Assembly: GCA_017537495.1 (NCBI GenBank)
Contig: JAFYKS010000027.1
Span: 1-7,149, forward strand
From: Bacillota bacterium
Lineage (GTDB): Bacteria; Bacillota; Clostridia; Peptostreptococcales; Anaerovoracaceae
DNA: 7,149 nt
Reading direction: 5' to 3'
Shown: positions 1 to 6,273 of the stretch, in pieces
Numbering within the stretch: position 1 is the stretch's first letter
Layout: the number at the start of each line of letters is the position of its first letter
Made by a program: the position numbers and the translations under genes
Notes under the pieces: model-generated
Databases searched by the model: none
What the model was told of the DNA's origin: nothing
What the model saw: only the letters and a program-made list of their open reading frames with translations

Positions 1-1445
1 CGGATTTTGCCGTCATCGATATCATAGAAACGGTTAATCAAGTTGGTGATAGTGGTTTTTCCGGCTCCGGTCGCACCAACCAGGGCCACTTTCTGACCAG
101 GTTCTGCGTACAGAGTAATATCATGGAGCACTTCCTTTTCTTCGGTGTAGCCAAAGTCAACCTGATACATGGTAATCCGGCCTTCCATCGGTACCAGTTC
201 AAAACCTTCCGCCGCGTCGACGTCGCGGTTTTCCTGGTTCTGACGCACGGTAACACCATTTGGAACCTTCCACGCCCAGTGACCGGTACGCTGCGGACAT
301 TCAGTCATCTCACCGCCCTCATCCACGCAGACATTGACCAGAGTTACACTTCCGTGGTCTTCTTCCGGTTTTTCATCCAGCAGCTTGAAAATACGTGCCG
401 CCCCGGCCATGGCCATGACAACTGCATTCAGCTGATTGGAAATCTGTGTAATCGGATTTACAAAGTTTCTGGACAAAGTCAGGAAGGAAGCAATCGTCCC
501 CAGTGTCAGCACCGGCTCGCCACCGATGGACAGGTTTGCAACACCTGTAATACCCATGACGCCGCCAATTACCGCCACCGCTACGTAAAGCACATATCCC
601 AGATTGCCCATGATTGGCATCAGGATGTTGGCCATGGTGTTGGCGCTGGTGGATGCTGCGCACAGTTCCAGGTTTTTCTCATCAAAATCTTTTTTCGCGG
701 CCTCTTCGTGGCAGAAGACTTTCACCACTTTCTGACCGTTGATCATTTCTTCAATATAGCCGTTCAGCTCGCCCAGGTTCTTCTGCTGCTTCATGAAGAA
801 GCCGCCGCTCTTTCCGGCAATTTTGCCGGCAAGCATCACCATGAGCACTGCGAAGCCTACTACCACCAGTGTCAGCCAGACTGACAGATGCAGCATGGAG
901 CAGAGCACTGCAATCATGGAGACGATGGAACTGAACAGGTTTGGCAGAGACTGAGCCAGCATCTGGCGCAGGGTATCTGCATCGTTGGTATAATGGCTCA
1001 TTACTTCGCCATGGGTCCGTGTATCGAAATAACGAACCGGCAGGTTCTGCATATGAGCAAACATCTCATCACGGATGTCTTTTAAGGTACTCTGGGCCAC
1101 CACCGCCATGGTGATGGAGGAGAAGAAGTTTGCGAAAATCCCTGCACCGAAAATGATGCATACATTGCCAATGGCCTTCAGCAGCCCGTTAAACTGCGGG
1201 TTTGCCTGTGTCAGCATCGGCAGAATATGATCGTCAATCAGGCTCTGGATAAACAGAGAAGATGCCACACCGGCAACTGCACTGACTAGAATGCAGACCA
1301 TCACAAACAGCAGACGAAATTTGTAATCACCCAGGTAGGTGAGCAGTCTTTTGATGGTTCCTTTTTCAATTTTCATGCCGGGAGGCGGTGCCATACCGCG
1401 GCGTCCTCCCGGACCGTGTCCCGGTCCTCTCATTGGTCCTGCCAT
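1..1445 (-). CDS. ABC exporter half-transporter, second subunit (3' end outside window)
   Basis: Membrane-bound ATP-driven exporter subunit, 481 residues visible; the C-terminal NBD is cut by the window edge. The start is ATG at 1443-1445, with a strong AAGGAGGTG site at 1453-1461. Residues 1-23 form an odd leader rich in Gly, Pro, Arg and Met. Residues about 40-345 are a six-helix exporter TMD with hydrophobic runs near 44-70, 92-115, 165-185, 187-207, 275-300 and 315-340. A linker of about 60 residues (362-421, with RTGHWAWK at 386-393) precedes the NBD, which shows an A-loop Tyr at 433 and Walker A GATGAGKT at 457-464. Signature, Walker B and H-loop lie outside. The ATG overlaps the stop of the preceding exporter gene (TAATG), implying translational coupling and a heterodimer. 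Since the partner has a degenerate ATPase site, this subunit should carry the catalytic Glu and His; that is inference. A multidrug-type substrate is likely but not shown. Confidence 0.93.
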   Translation of the reverse strand, partial: MAGPMRGPGHGPGGRRGMAPPPGMKIEKGTIKRLLTYLGDYKFRLLFVMVCILVSAVAGVASSLFIQSLIDDHILPMLTQANPQFNGLLKAIGNVCIIFGAGIFANFFSSITMAVVAQSTLKDIRDEMFAHMQNLPVRYFDTRTHGEVMSHYTNDADTLRQMLAQSLPNLFSSIVSMIAVLCSMLHLSVWLTLVVVGFAVLMVMLAGKIAGKSGGFFMKQQKNLGELNGYIEEMINGQKVVKVFCHEEAAKKDFDEKNLELCAASTSANTMANILMPIMGNLGYVLYVAVAVIGGVMGITGVANLSIGGEPVLTLGTIASFLTLSRNFVNPITQISNQLNAVVMAMAGAARIFKLLDEKPEEDHGSVTLVNVCVDEGGEMTECPQRTGHWAWKVPNGVTVRQNQENRDVDAAEGFELVPMEGRITMYQVDFGYTEEKEVLHDITLYAEPGQKVALVGATGAGKTTITNLINRFYDIDDGKI

Positions 1446-3214
1446 TATACTGCACCTCCTTCCCCTAAGGTGGTTTTATTCTGGGATTCATAAACTTCCC
1501 GGTAAATATCACTGCTTACCAGCAGTTCTTCGTGAGTTCCCACTGCCGCAATCCGGCCGTCATCCAGAACCACAATCTTATCCGCATCCTGAACGGAAGC
1601 TACACGCTGTGCGATAATGATTTTGGTGGTGTCCGGAATTTCCTCTGCAAAAGCCTTACGGATCATGGCATCGGTCTTCATATCCACCGCACTGGTGGAA
1701 TCGTCCAGAATGAGAATCTTTGGTTTAGCAATCAGTGCGCGGGCAATACAGAGTCTCTGTCTCTGACCGCCGGACACATTGGTACCGCCCTGTTCGATGT
1801 GGCTGTCATATCCATCCGGCATCTGACTGATGAACTCGTCGGCGCAGGCCAAACGGCACACACGCTGAATCTCTTCATCAGTGGCATCAGGAGCTCCCCA
1901 GAGCAGGTTTTCTTTAATGGTTCCGGAGAAGAGTACATTCTTCTGCAGCACCATAGCTACCTGCTTACGCAGCACTTCCAGATCGTAATGGCGGACATCC
2001 ACACCGCCTACCTTCACACTGCCGGAAGTCACATCATAAAGACGCGGAATCATCTGCACCAGAGTGGACTTGGAAGAACCGGTGCCCCCCAGAATACCCA
2101 CGGTTTCACCGGATGCAATGTTCAGGTTGATATCATTAAGGGCGTTTCGGCCGGTATGGCCTTCCCCCTTCTTATATGCAAAATCTACATGTTCGAAGGC
2201 CACGGAGCCGTCGACCACTTCCATCACCGGATTTTCCGGAGTGGTAATGTCGCTTTCTTCTTCCAGGATTTCCACAATACGCACACCTGCCGCGCGGGCC
2301 ATGGTCAGCATCATAAAAATCATACCCAGCATCATCAGACTCATGAGAATCTGCATGGTATAGGTAACCAGGCTCATCAGTTCCCCTGTAGACAGACCCA
2401 GATCCGGGTTGTTTCCGGAAGCAATAACAGCCTTGGCACCAATCCAGGAGATGAGCAGAATACAGGTATACATACACAGCTGCATCAGCGGAGAAACGAA
2501 GGCCATCATCTTTTCTGCCTTGACGAAGTCCTTGTAGATACCGCCGGACATGGTCTTAAACTTGTCCGTTTCAAACTTCTGACGGTTAAAGGACTTCACT
2601 ACGCGGACAGCATAAAGGTTTTCCTGAACCACATTATTCAGCTTATCGTAATTCTTAAACACCCTGTCGAAAATCGGATGTACAAACTTCATGATAAACA
2701 GCAGGCCGATGAGAAGCACCGGAATGTTTCCGACGAAAATCAGGCACATCTTTGGATCAATCTTATATGCCGCCGCAAAAGAGAACACCAGCATTCCCGG
2801 TGAACGGACTGCCACACGGGTCAGCATCTGAAAGGCCATCTGCACGTTGGATACGTCCGTAGTCAGACGGGTCACGATGCTGGCAGTGCTGAAATGGTCA
2901 ATGTTGGAGAAAGAATAGTCCTGGACCTTATAGTACATGGCCCGGCGCAGATTCTTTGCGAAACCGTTGGATGCGACAGCCGCCGTACGTCCGGACAGTG
3001 CACCGAAAAACAGAGCCAGCAAAGCCGCTGCCAGCAGCAGAGCACCGTATTTCAGGATAATCCCCATGTTACCCTGCTCGATGCCCTGGTCAATCAGGTC
3101 CGCCATAATCAGCGGAATTCCGATGTCCATGATAACTTCCAGCATAACAAACAGAGGTGTCAGCACCGTCTGTTTTTTATATTCACCAATAAAAGGTGTA
3201 AGTTTTTTTATCAA
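1445..3214 (-). CDS. ABC exporter half-transporter with degenerate ATPase site, first subunit
   Basis: Complete 589-residue ABC exporter subunit: TMD about 1-315 with hydrophobic runs near 17-40, 52-75, 135-150, 156-176, 238-262 and 282-305, then an NBD. NBD landmarks are A-loop Tyr347, Walker A GGTGSSKST (376-384), Q-loop Gln424, signature VSGGQ (480-484), Walker B ILILD (500-504) and D-loop SAVD (508-511). Three positions are atypical: Ser381 replaces the last Gly of Walker A, Asp505 replaces the catalytic Glu, and Gln536 replaces the switch His. Asp and Gln at the last two positions are known from the degenerate subunit of heterodimeric exporters such as TM287/288. The start is a TTG at 3212-3214; an in-frame TGA lies two codons upstream, and no ATG follows until codon 24. 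It overlaps the MarR stop by four bases and the next exporter gene by one. It probably pairs with the next gene product as a drug or toxic-metabolite exporter. Confidence 0.95.
   Translation of the reverse strand: MIKKLTPFIGEYKKQTVLTPLFVMLEVIMDIGIPLIMADLIDQGIEQGNMGIILKYGALLLAAALLALFFGALSGRTAAVASNGFAKNLRRAMYYKVQDYSFSNIDHFSTASIVTRLTTDVSNVQMAFQMLTRVAVRSPGMLVFSFAAAYKIDPKMCLIFVGNIPVLLIGLLFIMKFVHPIFDRVFKNYDKLNNVVQENLYAVRVVKSFNRQKFETDKFKTMSGGIYKDFVKAEKMMAFVSPLMQLCMYTCILLISWIGAKAVIASGNNPDLGLSTGELMSLVTYTMQILMSLMMLGMIFMMLTMARAAGVRIVEILEEESDITTPENPVMEVVDGSVAFEHVDFAYKKGEGHTGRNALNDINLNIASGETVGILGGTGSSKSTLVQMIPRLYDVTSGSVKVGGVDVRHYDLEVLRKQVAMVLQKNVLFSGTIKENLLWGAPDATDEEIQRVCRLACADEFISQMPDGYDSHIEQGGTNVSGGQRQRLCIARALIAKPKILILDDSTSAVDMKTDAMIRKAFAEEIPDTTKIIIAQRVASVQDADKIVVLDDGRIAAVGTHEELLVSSDIYREVYESQNKTTLGEGGAV
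1453..1461 (-). promoter_or_regulatory. Strong Shine-Dalgarno of the second exporter gene
   Basis: AAGGAGGTG on the minus strand lies inside the last codons of the preceding exporter gene, 7 bases before the ATG at 1445. It fixes the start that includes the Gly/Pro/Arg-rich leader rather than the internal Met codons at residues 5, 18 or 24. Confidence 0.75.
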
Positions 3215-3678
3215 TCCTCATCTACCTCGCTTTCATTGTATAAATTATCCAGAATCCGGTTCAGATATCCGGTCAGCTGCGTTTTTTCTTCATCAGAAAA
3301 GTCTTTCGTCAGCAGTTCTTCCAGATTCCGGCGTTTTTCTTCCATCTGGTCCGCGATTTCCACCGCTGCGTCTGTCAGCACAATCTGACGGAGACGGGCG
3401 TCTTCTTTTACGGTACGTCGCTTAATAAATCCTTTTTTCTCCATCAGTGTGAGCACTTTGGATGCGGTGGACCGGGTTACATTAAAGGCCTTTTCCAGGT
3501 CCTTCTGATATATTGGCTGATCTTTGTGGCAGTTCAGATAACCGATAATCCACAGGTTCTTTCCGGTCATCCCTTCCAGCTCACGTACCATGGGATCGTT
3601 ATCTCCCATGCGGTGAACACCGTTATGAATCATGCCCAGCAGCCGTCCTACCTCCTGAACAGGCTTACCATTTTTCAT
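3211..3678 (-). CDS. MarR-family winged-helix transcriptional regulator
   Basis: A 155-residue dimeric repressor-type protein, normal size for MarR. Visible parts are an N-terminal helix (about 5-25), the winged helix-turn-helix with recognition region about 56-83 (YQKDLEKAF then VTRSTASKVLTLMEKKG), a basic wing with DARLRQIVLT (93-102) matching the family DxRxxx(I/V)xLT wing motif, and a charged C-terminal dimerisation helix pair (about 105-150). The start is ATG at 3676-3678, because GGGAGG (3687-3692) sits 8 bases upstream. A 19-residue longer in-frame reading from 3735 would cross the -10 box and operator and lacks such a site. It heads an operon with two ABC exporter genes, the usual setting for a ligand-responsive repressor of efflux. 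The palindrome just upstream suggests autoregulation. The ligand cannot be told; there is no redox-Cys pattern of the OhrR type (the only Cys is 50). Confidence 0.93.
   Translation of the reverse strand: MKNGKPVQEVGRLLGMIHNGVHRMGDNDPMVRELEGMTGKNLWIIGYLNCHKDQPIYQKDLEKAFNVTRSTASKVLTLMEKKGFIKRRTVKEDARLRQIVLTDAAVEIADQMEEKRRNLEELLTKDFSDEEKTQLTGYLNRILDNLYNESEVDED
3212..3228 (-). promoter_or_regulatory. TTG start and ribosome site of the first exporter gene
   Basis: The exporter frame has an in-frame TGA two codons before the TTG at 3212-3214, so translation cannot begin further upstream. A GAGG at 3225-3228 lies 10 bases before the TTG, and a second GAGG at 3216-3219 almost abuts it. The TTG overlaps the MarR stop as TTGA. 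Together this suggests re-initiation by ribosomes finishing the MarR frame, with the pump made at a level tied to the repressor. Confidence 0.6.
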
Positions 3679-3686
3679 TCCTGTTT

Positions 3687-3692
3687 CCTCCC
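3687..3692 (-). promoter_or_regulatory. Shine-Dalgarno of the MarR gene
   Basis: GGGAGG on the minus strand, 8 bases before the ATG at 3678. It decides the MarR start against the longer in-frame reading from 3735. Confidence 0.75.
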
Positions 3693-3702
3693 TTTTGACT
3701 GA

Positions 3703-3708
3703 ATTATA
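3703..3708 (-). promoter_or_regulatory. Possible second -10 box (TATAAT) before the MarR gene
   Basis: A consensus TATAAT reads on the minus strand 24 bases before the MarR ATG. At 15-18 bp spacing the upstream hexamers (TGCGAC, ATGCGA, TATGCG, ATATGC) match -35 poorly and lie inside the palindrome. It could be a weak or activator-dependent second promoter, or chance in an AT-rich stretch. Confidence 0.35.
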
Positions 3709-3709
3709 C

Positions 3710-3758
3710 AAAAAATAAAAATTGTCGCATATCAAACTGTTTGATATGCAACAATTTT
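3710..3758 (-). terminator. Possible intrinsic terminator of the upstream operon, shared with the operator
   Basis: Read on the minus strand, the 20-bp inverted repeat is followed directly by a T-rich run (TTTTTATTTTTT at 3710-3721, overlapping the foot of the stem). It lies 56 bases after the stop of the 77-residue gene. The stem is long but AT-rich with a one-base centre, so the real loop would be larger and termination may be partial. It is the only terminator-like structure between the two operons. Confidence 0.4.
3718..3758. promoter_or_regulatory. 41-bp near-perfect palindrome, probable MarR operator
   Basis: Arms 3718-3737 and 3739-3758 pair at 19 of 20 positions around a single central base (3738); the mismatch is 3726 against 3750. 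Each half holds an 11-base near-palindrome of the form TTG-N5-CAA (3741-3751 exact; 3725-3735 with one change), with centres 16 bp apart, so two dimers could bind. It covers the -10 box and predicted start of the promoter at 3754-3782 and reaches toward a second -10 at 3703-3708. MarR proteins bind AT-rich palindromes next to their own gene, so autorepression is the simplest reading. No binding has been shown. Confidence 0.7.
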
Positions 3759-3782
3759 ACTATCGCCATTCTTTTCCGTCAA
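3754..3782 (-). promoter_or_regulatory. Sigma-A-like promoter of the MarR-exporter operon
   Basis: On the minus strand TTGACG (3777-3782) is followed after exactly 17 bp by TAAAAT (3754-3759), a good match to the housekeeping consensus TTGACA-17-TATAAT. The predicted transcription start is near 3747, giving a leader of about 70 nt before the MarR ATG. The -10 box and start fall within the palindrome, so a bound repressor would block polymerase. Confidence 0.65.
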
Positions 3783-3814
3783 TGGTTCCCGGAGAAAACT
3801 CACAGAAACTTCAT

Positions 3815-4048
3815 TTACTTCTTATTTGCTTTTCTTCTGGACTGTGCCGTGGTTCCCTTCGGGCTGAAATCGTAATTCCAGTTAATCTTTTCCCCTTTGA
3901 TACGCATTCCGATATAAATGCATACGAAACCGCCGATTAGTGCCACATAGTAAATCAGGTTTGGAATTTCCACCAGGTAGCGGTTTACCATCATCGGCAG
4001 TACGATTAATACGAAACCAATGGCATAAAAAATTGTACCTTTGCTCAT
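3815..4048 (-). CDS. Small two-helix membrane protein, function unknown
   Basis: A 77-residue protein I do not recognise. Two hydrophobic helices are visible, about residues 5-21 and 31-49, joined by a short loop VNRYLVEIPN. A polar, strongly basic tail follows (51-77, ending in SRRKANKK), suggesting a membrane hairpin with the tail in the cytoplasm. There is no signal-peptide cleavage motif and no catalytic motif; the single Cys43 lies in helix 2. It is very likely a real gene: AAGGAG sits 6 bases before the ATG and overlaps the stop of the PLP-enzyme gene, which ends only 10 bases upstream, so translation is probably coupled. It is the last gene before the palindrome/T-run. Anchoring a partner to the membrane is possible, but this is speculation. 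Confidence 0.8.
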   Translation of the reverse strand: MSKGTIFYAIGFVLIVLPMMVNRYLVEIPNLIYYVALIGGFVCIYIGMRIKGEKINWNYDFSPKGTTAQSRRKANKK

Positions 4049-4058
4049 TCTTTTCTCC

Positions 4059-5135
4059 TTAAGCTAATAAATATAAATCCTCCAGGCCCAGTAAATCCAT
4101 CAGAGCCCAGATGGTATCGTTTACTTCCATTCGGTCATTGAAATATCCGAAGCTGAAACGGGTCAGACCATGTTCTGCCGTACCCAGTGCCTCATGCATA
4201 CGGCTGGCATCATGAAGCCCTGCCTTGCAGACAATACCGAAGTTTTTCAGCATATGTTCAGCAACCTGCTCCGGTGTGAAGCCTTCCACACGGATGGAAA
4301 CCGTTGCAATTTTCGTATTGGTACCGAAGTCACCGTAAACTTCCACCGCATCCATGGACTTGGTCGCTTCGAAGAAGCGCTTTGCCAGACGGTGCGGCAG
4401 CATGGAGATTCCGTAAATCCCCTTCTCAAAGATGTATTCCAGGCCTGCGCAGTAACCGCCCAGCTTAGCCGGATCCACAGGCTTCAGTGCTTCTGCCAGT
4501 TCAGGTTTTTCTTCCAGCACCGGTACCAGACCTTCCTTAAACTGCTCCATCAGCCCTTCCTTCAGGCAGATACCGCCGACGCCTTTCGGTCCCATCAGCT
4601 TCTTGTATCCGGTGAAGCAGTACACATCAACACCCAGATCTTCCAGACGTACTTCCGCTGCACCTGCAGTCTGGCATCCGTCAGAAATCACCAGCAGCTT
4701 ATGACGGCGTGCAATGGTGGTCAGACGGTCCATGTCAGCGATATTTCCGGTTACGCTGCATCCGTGTGCACATACGATTGCACGGGTATTCGGCCGGATT
4801 AAAGTTTCAATTTTATCATATTCCAGTACGCCATAAACATTGACGCTCAGTGGAGAAACTTCCACACCATGTACGGCTGCCAGATCTTCTGCCAGCTTCC
4901 AGGTTGCATCCACATCCATTACAGAAAGAATAATGTGGTCTCCCTTTTTAATAAAAGCGCGCAGTGCCAGTTCCATTGCCTGACTGCCGCTGTGGGTCAG
5001 GATTACATTCTCAGGATTTTTCATGCAGAATAATTTCGCGGTAAGGGTCTTTGCCTGCGCTTCTGTGGCAGGCGCTGCATTCTTCACGCCTTCCGGTTTC
5101 TGCAGAGTTTTCGCTGCATTATTTAAAAAAACCAT
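4059..5135 (-). CDS. Class V PLP-dependent enzyme, cysteine desulfurase-like without catalytic Cys
   Basis: 358-residue cytosolic fold-type I PLP protein resembling the NifS/SufS-like cysteine desulfurase family. PLP landmarks remain: SGSQA (49-53) for the phosphate, His124 stacking on the ring, Asp152 and Gln155 in SDGCQTAG, and the Schiff-base Lys178 in FTGYKKLMGPKG (His before Lys is Tyr here). The C-terminal region keeps the frame of the family's RaGlHCAP...H..LGT...RFSFGYFN block, but reads KAGLHDAS (304-311): the catalytic Cys is Asp309 and the Arg is Lys304. The N-terminus reads FLNNAAKT instead of YLDNAATT. About 25-30 residues, including the usual GRG-H segment, are missing between KPEGV and AKLF. 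It should bind PLP, but persulfide chemistry looks lost; a lyase, aminotransferase or non-catalytic role is possible. The start at 5133-5135 matches the family N-terminus, with weak ribosome sites (GGTGA 4 bases, AAAGGA 13 bases away). It sits 49 bases after the flavoprotein gene. Confidence 0.85.
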   Translation of the reverse strand: MVFLNNAAKTLQKPEGVKNAAPATEAQAKTLTAKLFCMKNPENVILTHSGSQAMELALRAFIKKGDHIILSVMDVDATWKLAEDLAAVHGVEVSPLSVNVYGVLEYDKIETLIRPNTRAIVCAHGCSVTGNIADMDRLTTIARRHKLLVISDGCQTAGAAEVRLEDLGVDVYCFTGYKKLMGPKGVGGICLKEGLMEQFKEGLVPVLEEKPELAEALKPVDPAKLGGYCAGLEYIFEKGIYGISMLPHRLAKRFFEATKSMDAVEVYGDFGTNTKIATVSIRVEGFTPEQVAEHMLKNFGIVCKAGLHDASRMHEALGTAEHGLTRFSFGYFNDRMEVNDTIWALMDLLGLEDLYLLA

Positions 5136-5184
5136 AAAGTCACCCAGTTCCTTTCTCTTAACTGTTTTGATAACGGTCCGTTCA

Positions 5185-6261
5185 TCAGTCTCTCAGCAAA
5201 ATCCGCTGTGCAAATTCTGCCGCCTGTTCATCAATATCGTCTATTTCCAATACACTGCCCGGATTGTTCGCCGTCGCCATGAGAGCAAATTTTGCGGGGA
5301 GAATAAAGTTCTTATTCATATTGATGGCTCCGATAACCTGCTGTGCTACAATGTCACCGCCGCTGTAGCCGGACACCACCAGTGCATAAAACCGTTTGCG
5401 GCTGAAATCATTAGTCCGGAACAGTGCGGTCAGCCGGTTAATAAATGCCATGATATTGGTGCTGACCGAATCATTATAGTTAGGACAGATCAACACCAGA
5501 ATATCGCCTCGGATAATAGCTGGATATACCTTTTCTACCATAACTCCGCCATAAAAGCAACTTGAATTTTCGCCATAATGCAGACAAGCTTCATATTTAC
5601 AGCCCCTGCAGTCCCAGACTTCCCCGTCACGGAGGGAAATCTCCTCAATGTGGGCATAGCCGTCCAAGTGCTCACGGACTTTGGACCAGAGGACCAGACT
5701 GTTGGAGGTCTTCCTGCTGCTGGCGTGAACTGCCAGAATGGATGGACAGGAAATCTCCTCCACCTGAAACTTCAGCACTTTATTTACCAGCTTCCGCGCT
5801 GCCTCTTCATAGGCATGGTACAGATTGGTGTGCAGTGTCTTCGCCTGTACATCGTAATTTTTCAGACTGCCTGTGCCCTCCACCAGAGATTTCCCCGGCA
5901 GCGTGCACCCTGCCATATTTGCCGCAAAGGCAAGTCTGCGCCCTGCGTCCTTTGTGTAGCAGTCATCGGCTCCATCAATCAGGATTCCGGCAGCTGCCCC
6001 CGTAAGACAGTCCCGGTTCCGGTGAAGATACCGTAGTACCTCCATCATTTCCATATTGATGCCGCTGATATCCAGTTCTGCTGCAAAGAGAATGTGGCTT
6101 TCTTCCAGCTGTCCGCTGTCTGCAGCCCGGCAGAATTCATCTGCACCGTCCAGCCAGTGTATTTCTGTCTTTTTTTCAGCATCTGCCAGCGCGTACTCCA
6201 GCAGGTGATCCAGCCGGCCGCTGCCGTCAGGATCCGGCAGATATGCAATATACAGACTCAT
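5185..6261 (-). CDS. Two-domain flavodoxin-fold NAD(P)H-dependent oxidoreductase with four-Cys cluster
   Basis: 358-residue soluble protein. The C-terminal half (about 172-358) is an NADPH-dependent FMN reductase/flavodoxin-like domain: beta strand SILAVHA (174-180), FMN-phosphate loop SSRKTSNS (181-188), then CPNYNDSVSTNIMAFINR (259-276) and VVSGYSGGD (295-303), typical flavin-contact segments. Between them Cys218, 221, 226 and 235 form C-x2-C-x4-C-x8-C, like the compact Cys motif of iron-sulfur flavoproteins but with different spacing. A cluster or metal is possible, not proven. The N-terminal half (about 1-165) looks like a second, degenerate alpha/beta unit containing AGILIDGADDCYTK (91-104) and LVEGTGSLKN (126-135), twice the size of a normal FMN reductase. 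The ATG at 6261 has AAGGTG 6 bases upstream, 12 bases after the dehydrogenase stop. It probably passes electrons between NAD(P)H and an unknown acceptor. Confidence 0.85.
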   Translation of the reverse strand: MSLYIAYLPDPDGSGRLDHLLEYALADAEKKTEIHWLDGADEFCRAADSGQLEESHILFAAELDISGINMEMMEVLRYLHRNRDCLTGAAAGILIDGADDCYTKDAGRRLAFAANMAGCTLPGKSLVEGTGSLKNYDVQAKTLHTNLYHAYEEAARKLVNKVLKFQVEEISCPSILAVHASSRKTSNSLVLWSKVREHLDGYAHIEEISLRDGEVWDCRGCKYEACLHYGENSSCFYGGVMVEKVYPAIIRGDILVLICPNYNDSVSTNIMAFINRLTALFRTNDFSRKRFYALVVSGYSGGDIVAQQVIGAINMNKNFILPAKFALMATANNPGSVLEIDDIDEQAAEFAQRILLRD

Positions 6262-6273
6262 CGCTTCACCTTC

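Noticed and set aside
123..884. 253-residue plus-strand open frame
   Set aside because: Antisense to the second exporter subunit, with no recognisable motif.
1532..2803. 423-residue open frame on the plus strand
   Set aside because: It lies wholly antisense to the well-supported exporter gene; its His/Gln-rich composition with no domain is typical of a reverse-frame shadow.
3679..3735. 19-residue N-terminal extension of the MarR protein
   Set aside because: It would be encoded across the promoter/operator and lacks the strong ribosome site found before the ATG at 3678.
3722..3940. Possible divergent small gene on the plus strand
   Set aside because: It begins inside the palindrome, has no ribosome site, and overlaps the better supported 77-residue gene.
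4170..4802. 210-residue plus-strand open frame
   Set aside because: Antisense shadow of the PLP-enzyme gene, whose motifs are unambiguous.
5169..5186. Short palindrome (AACGG-T-CCGTT) between the flavoprotein and PLP-enzyme genes
   Set aside because: Only five paired bases around one central base, no T run and no promoter nearby; it overlaps the end of the flavoprotein gene, so it is probably chance.
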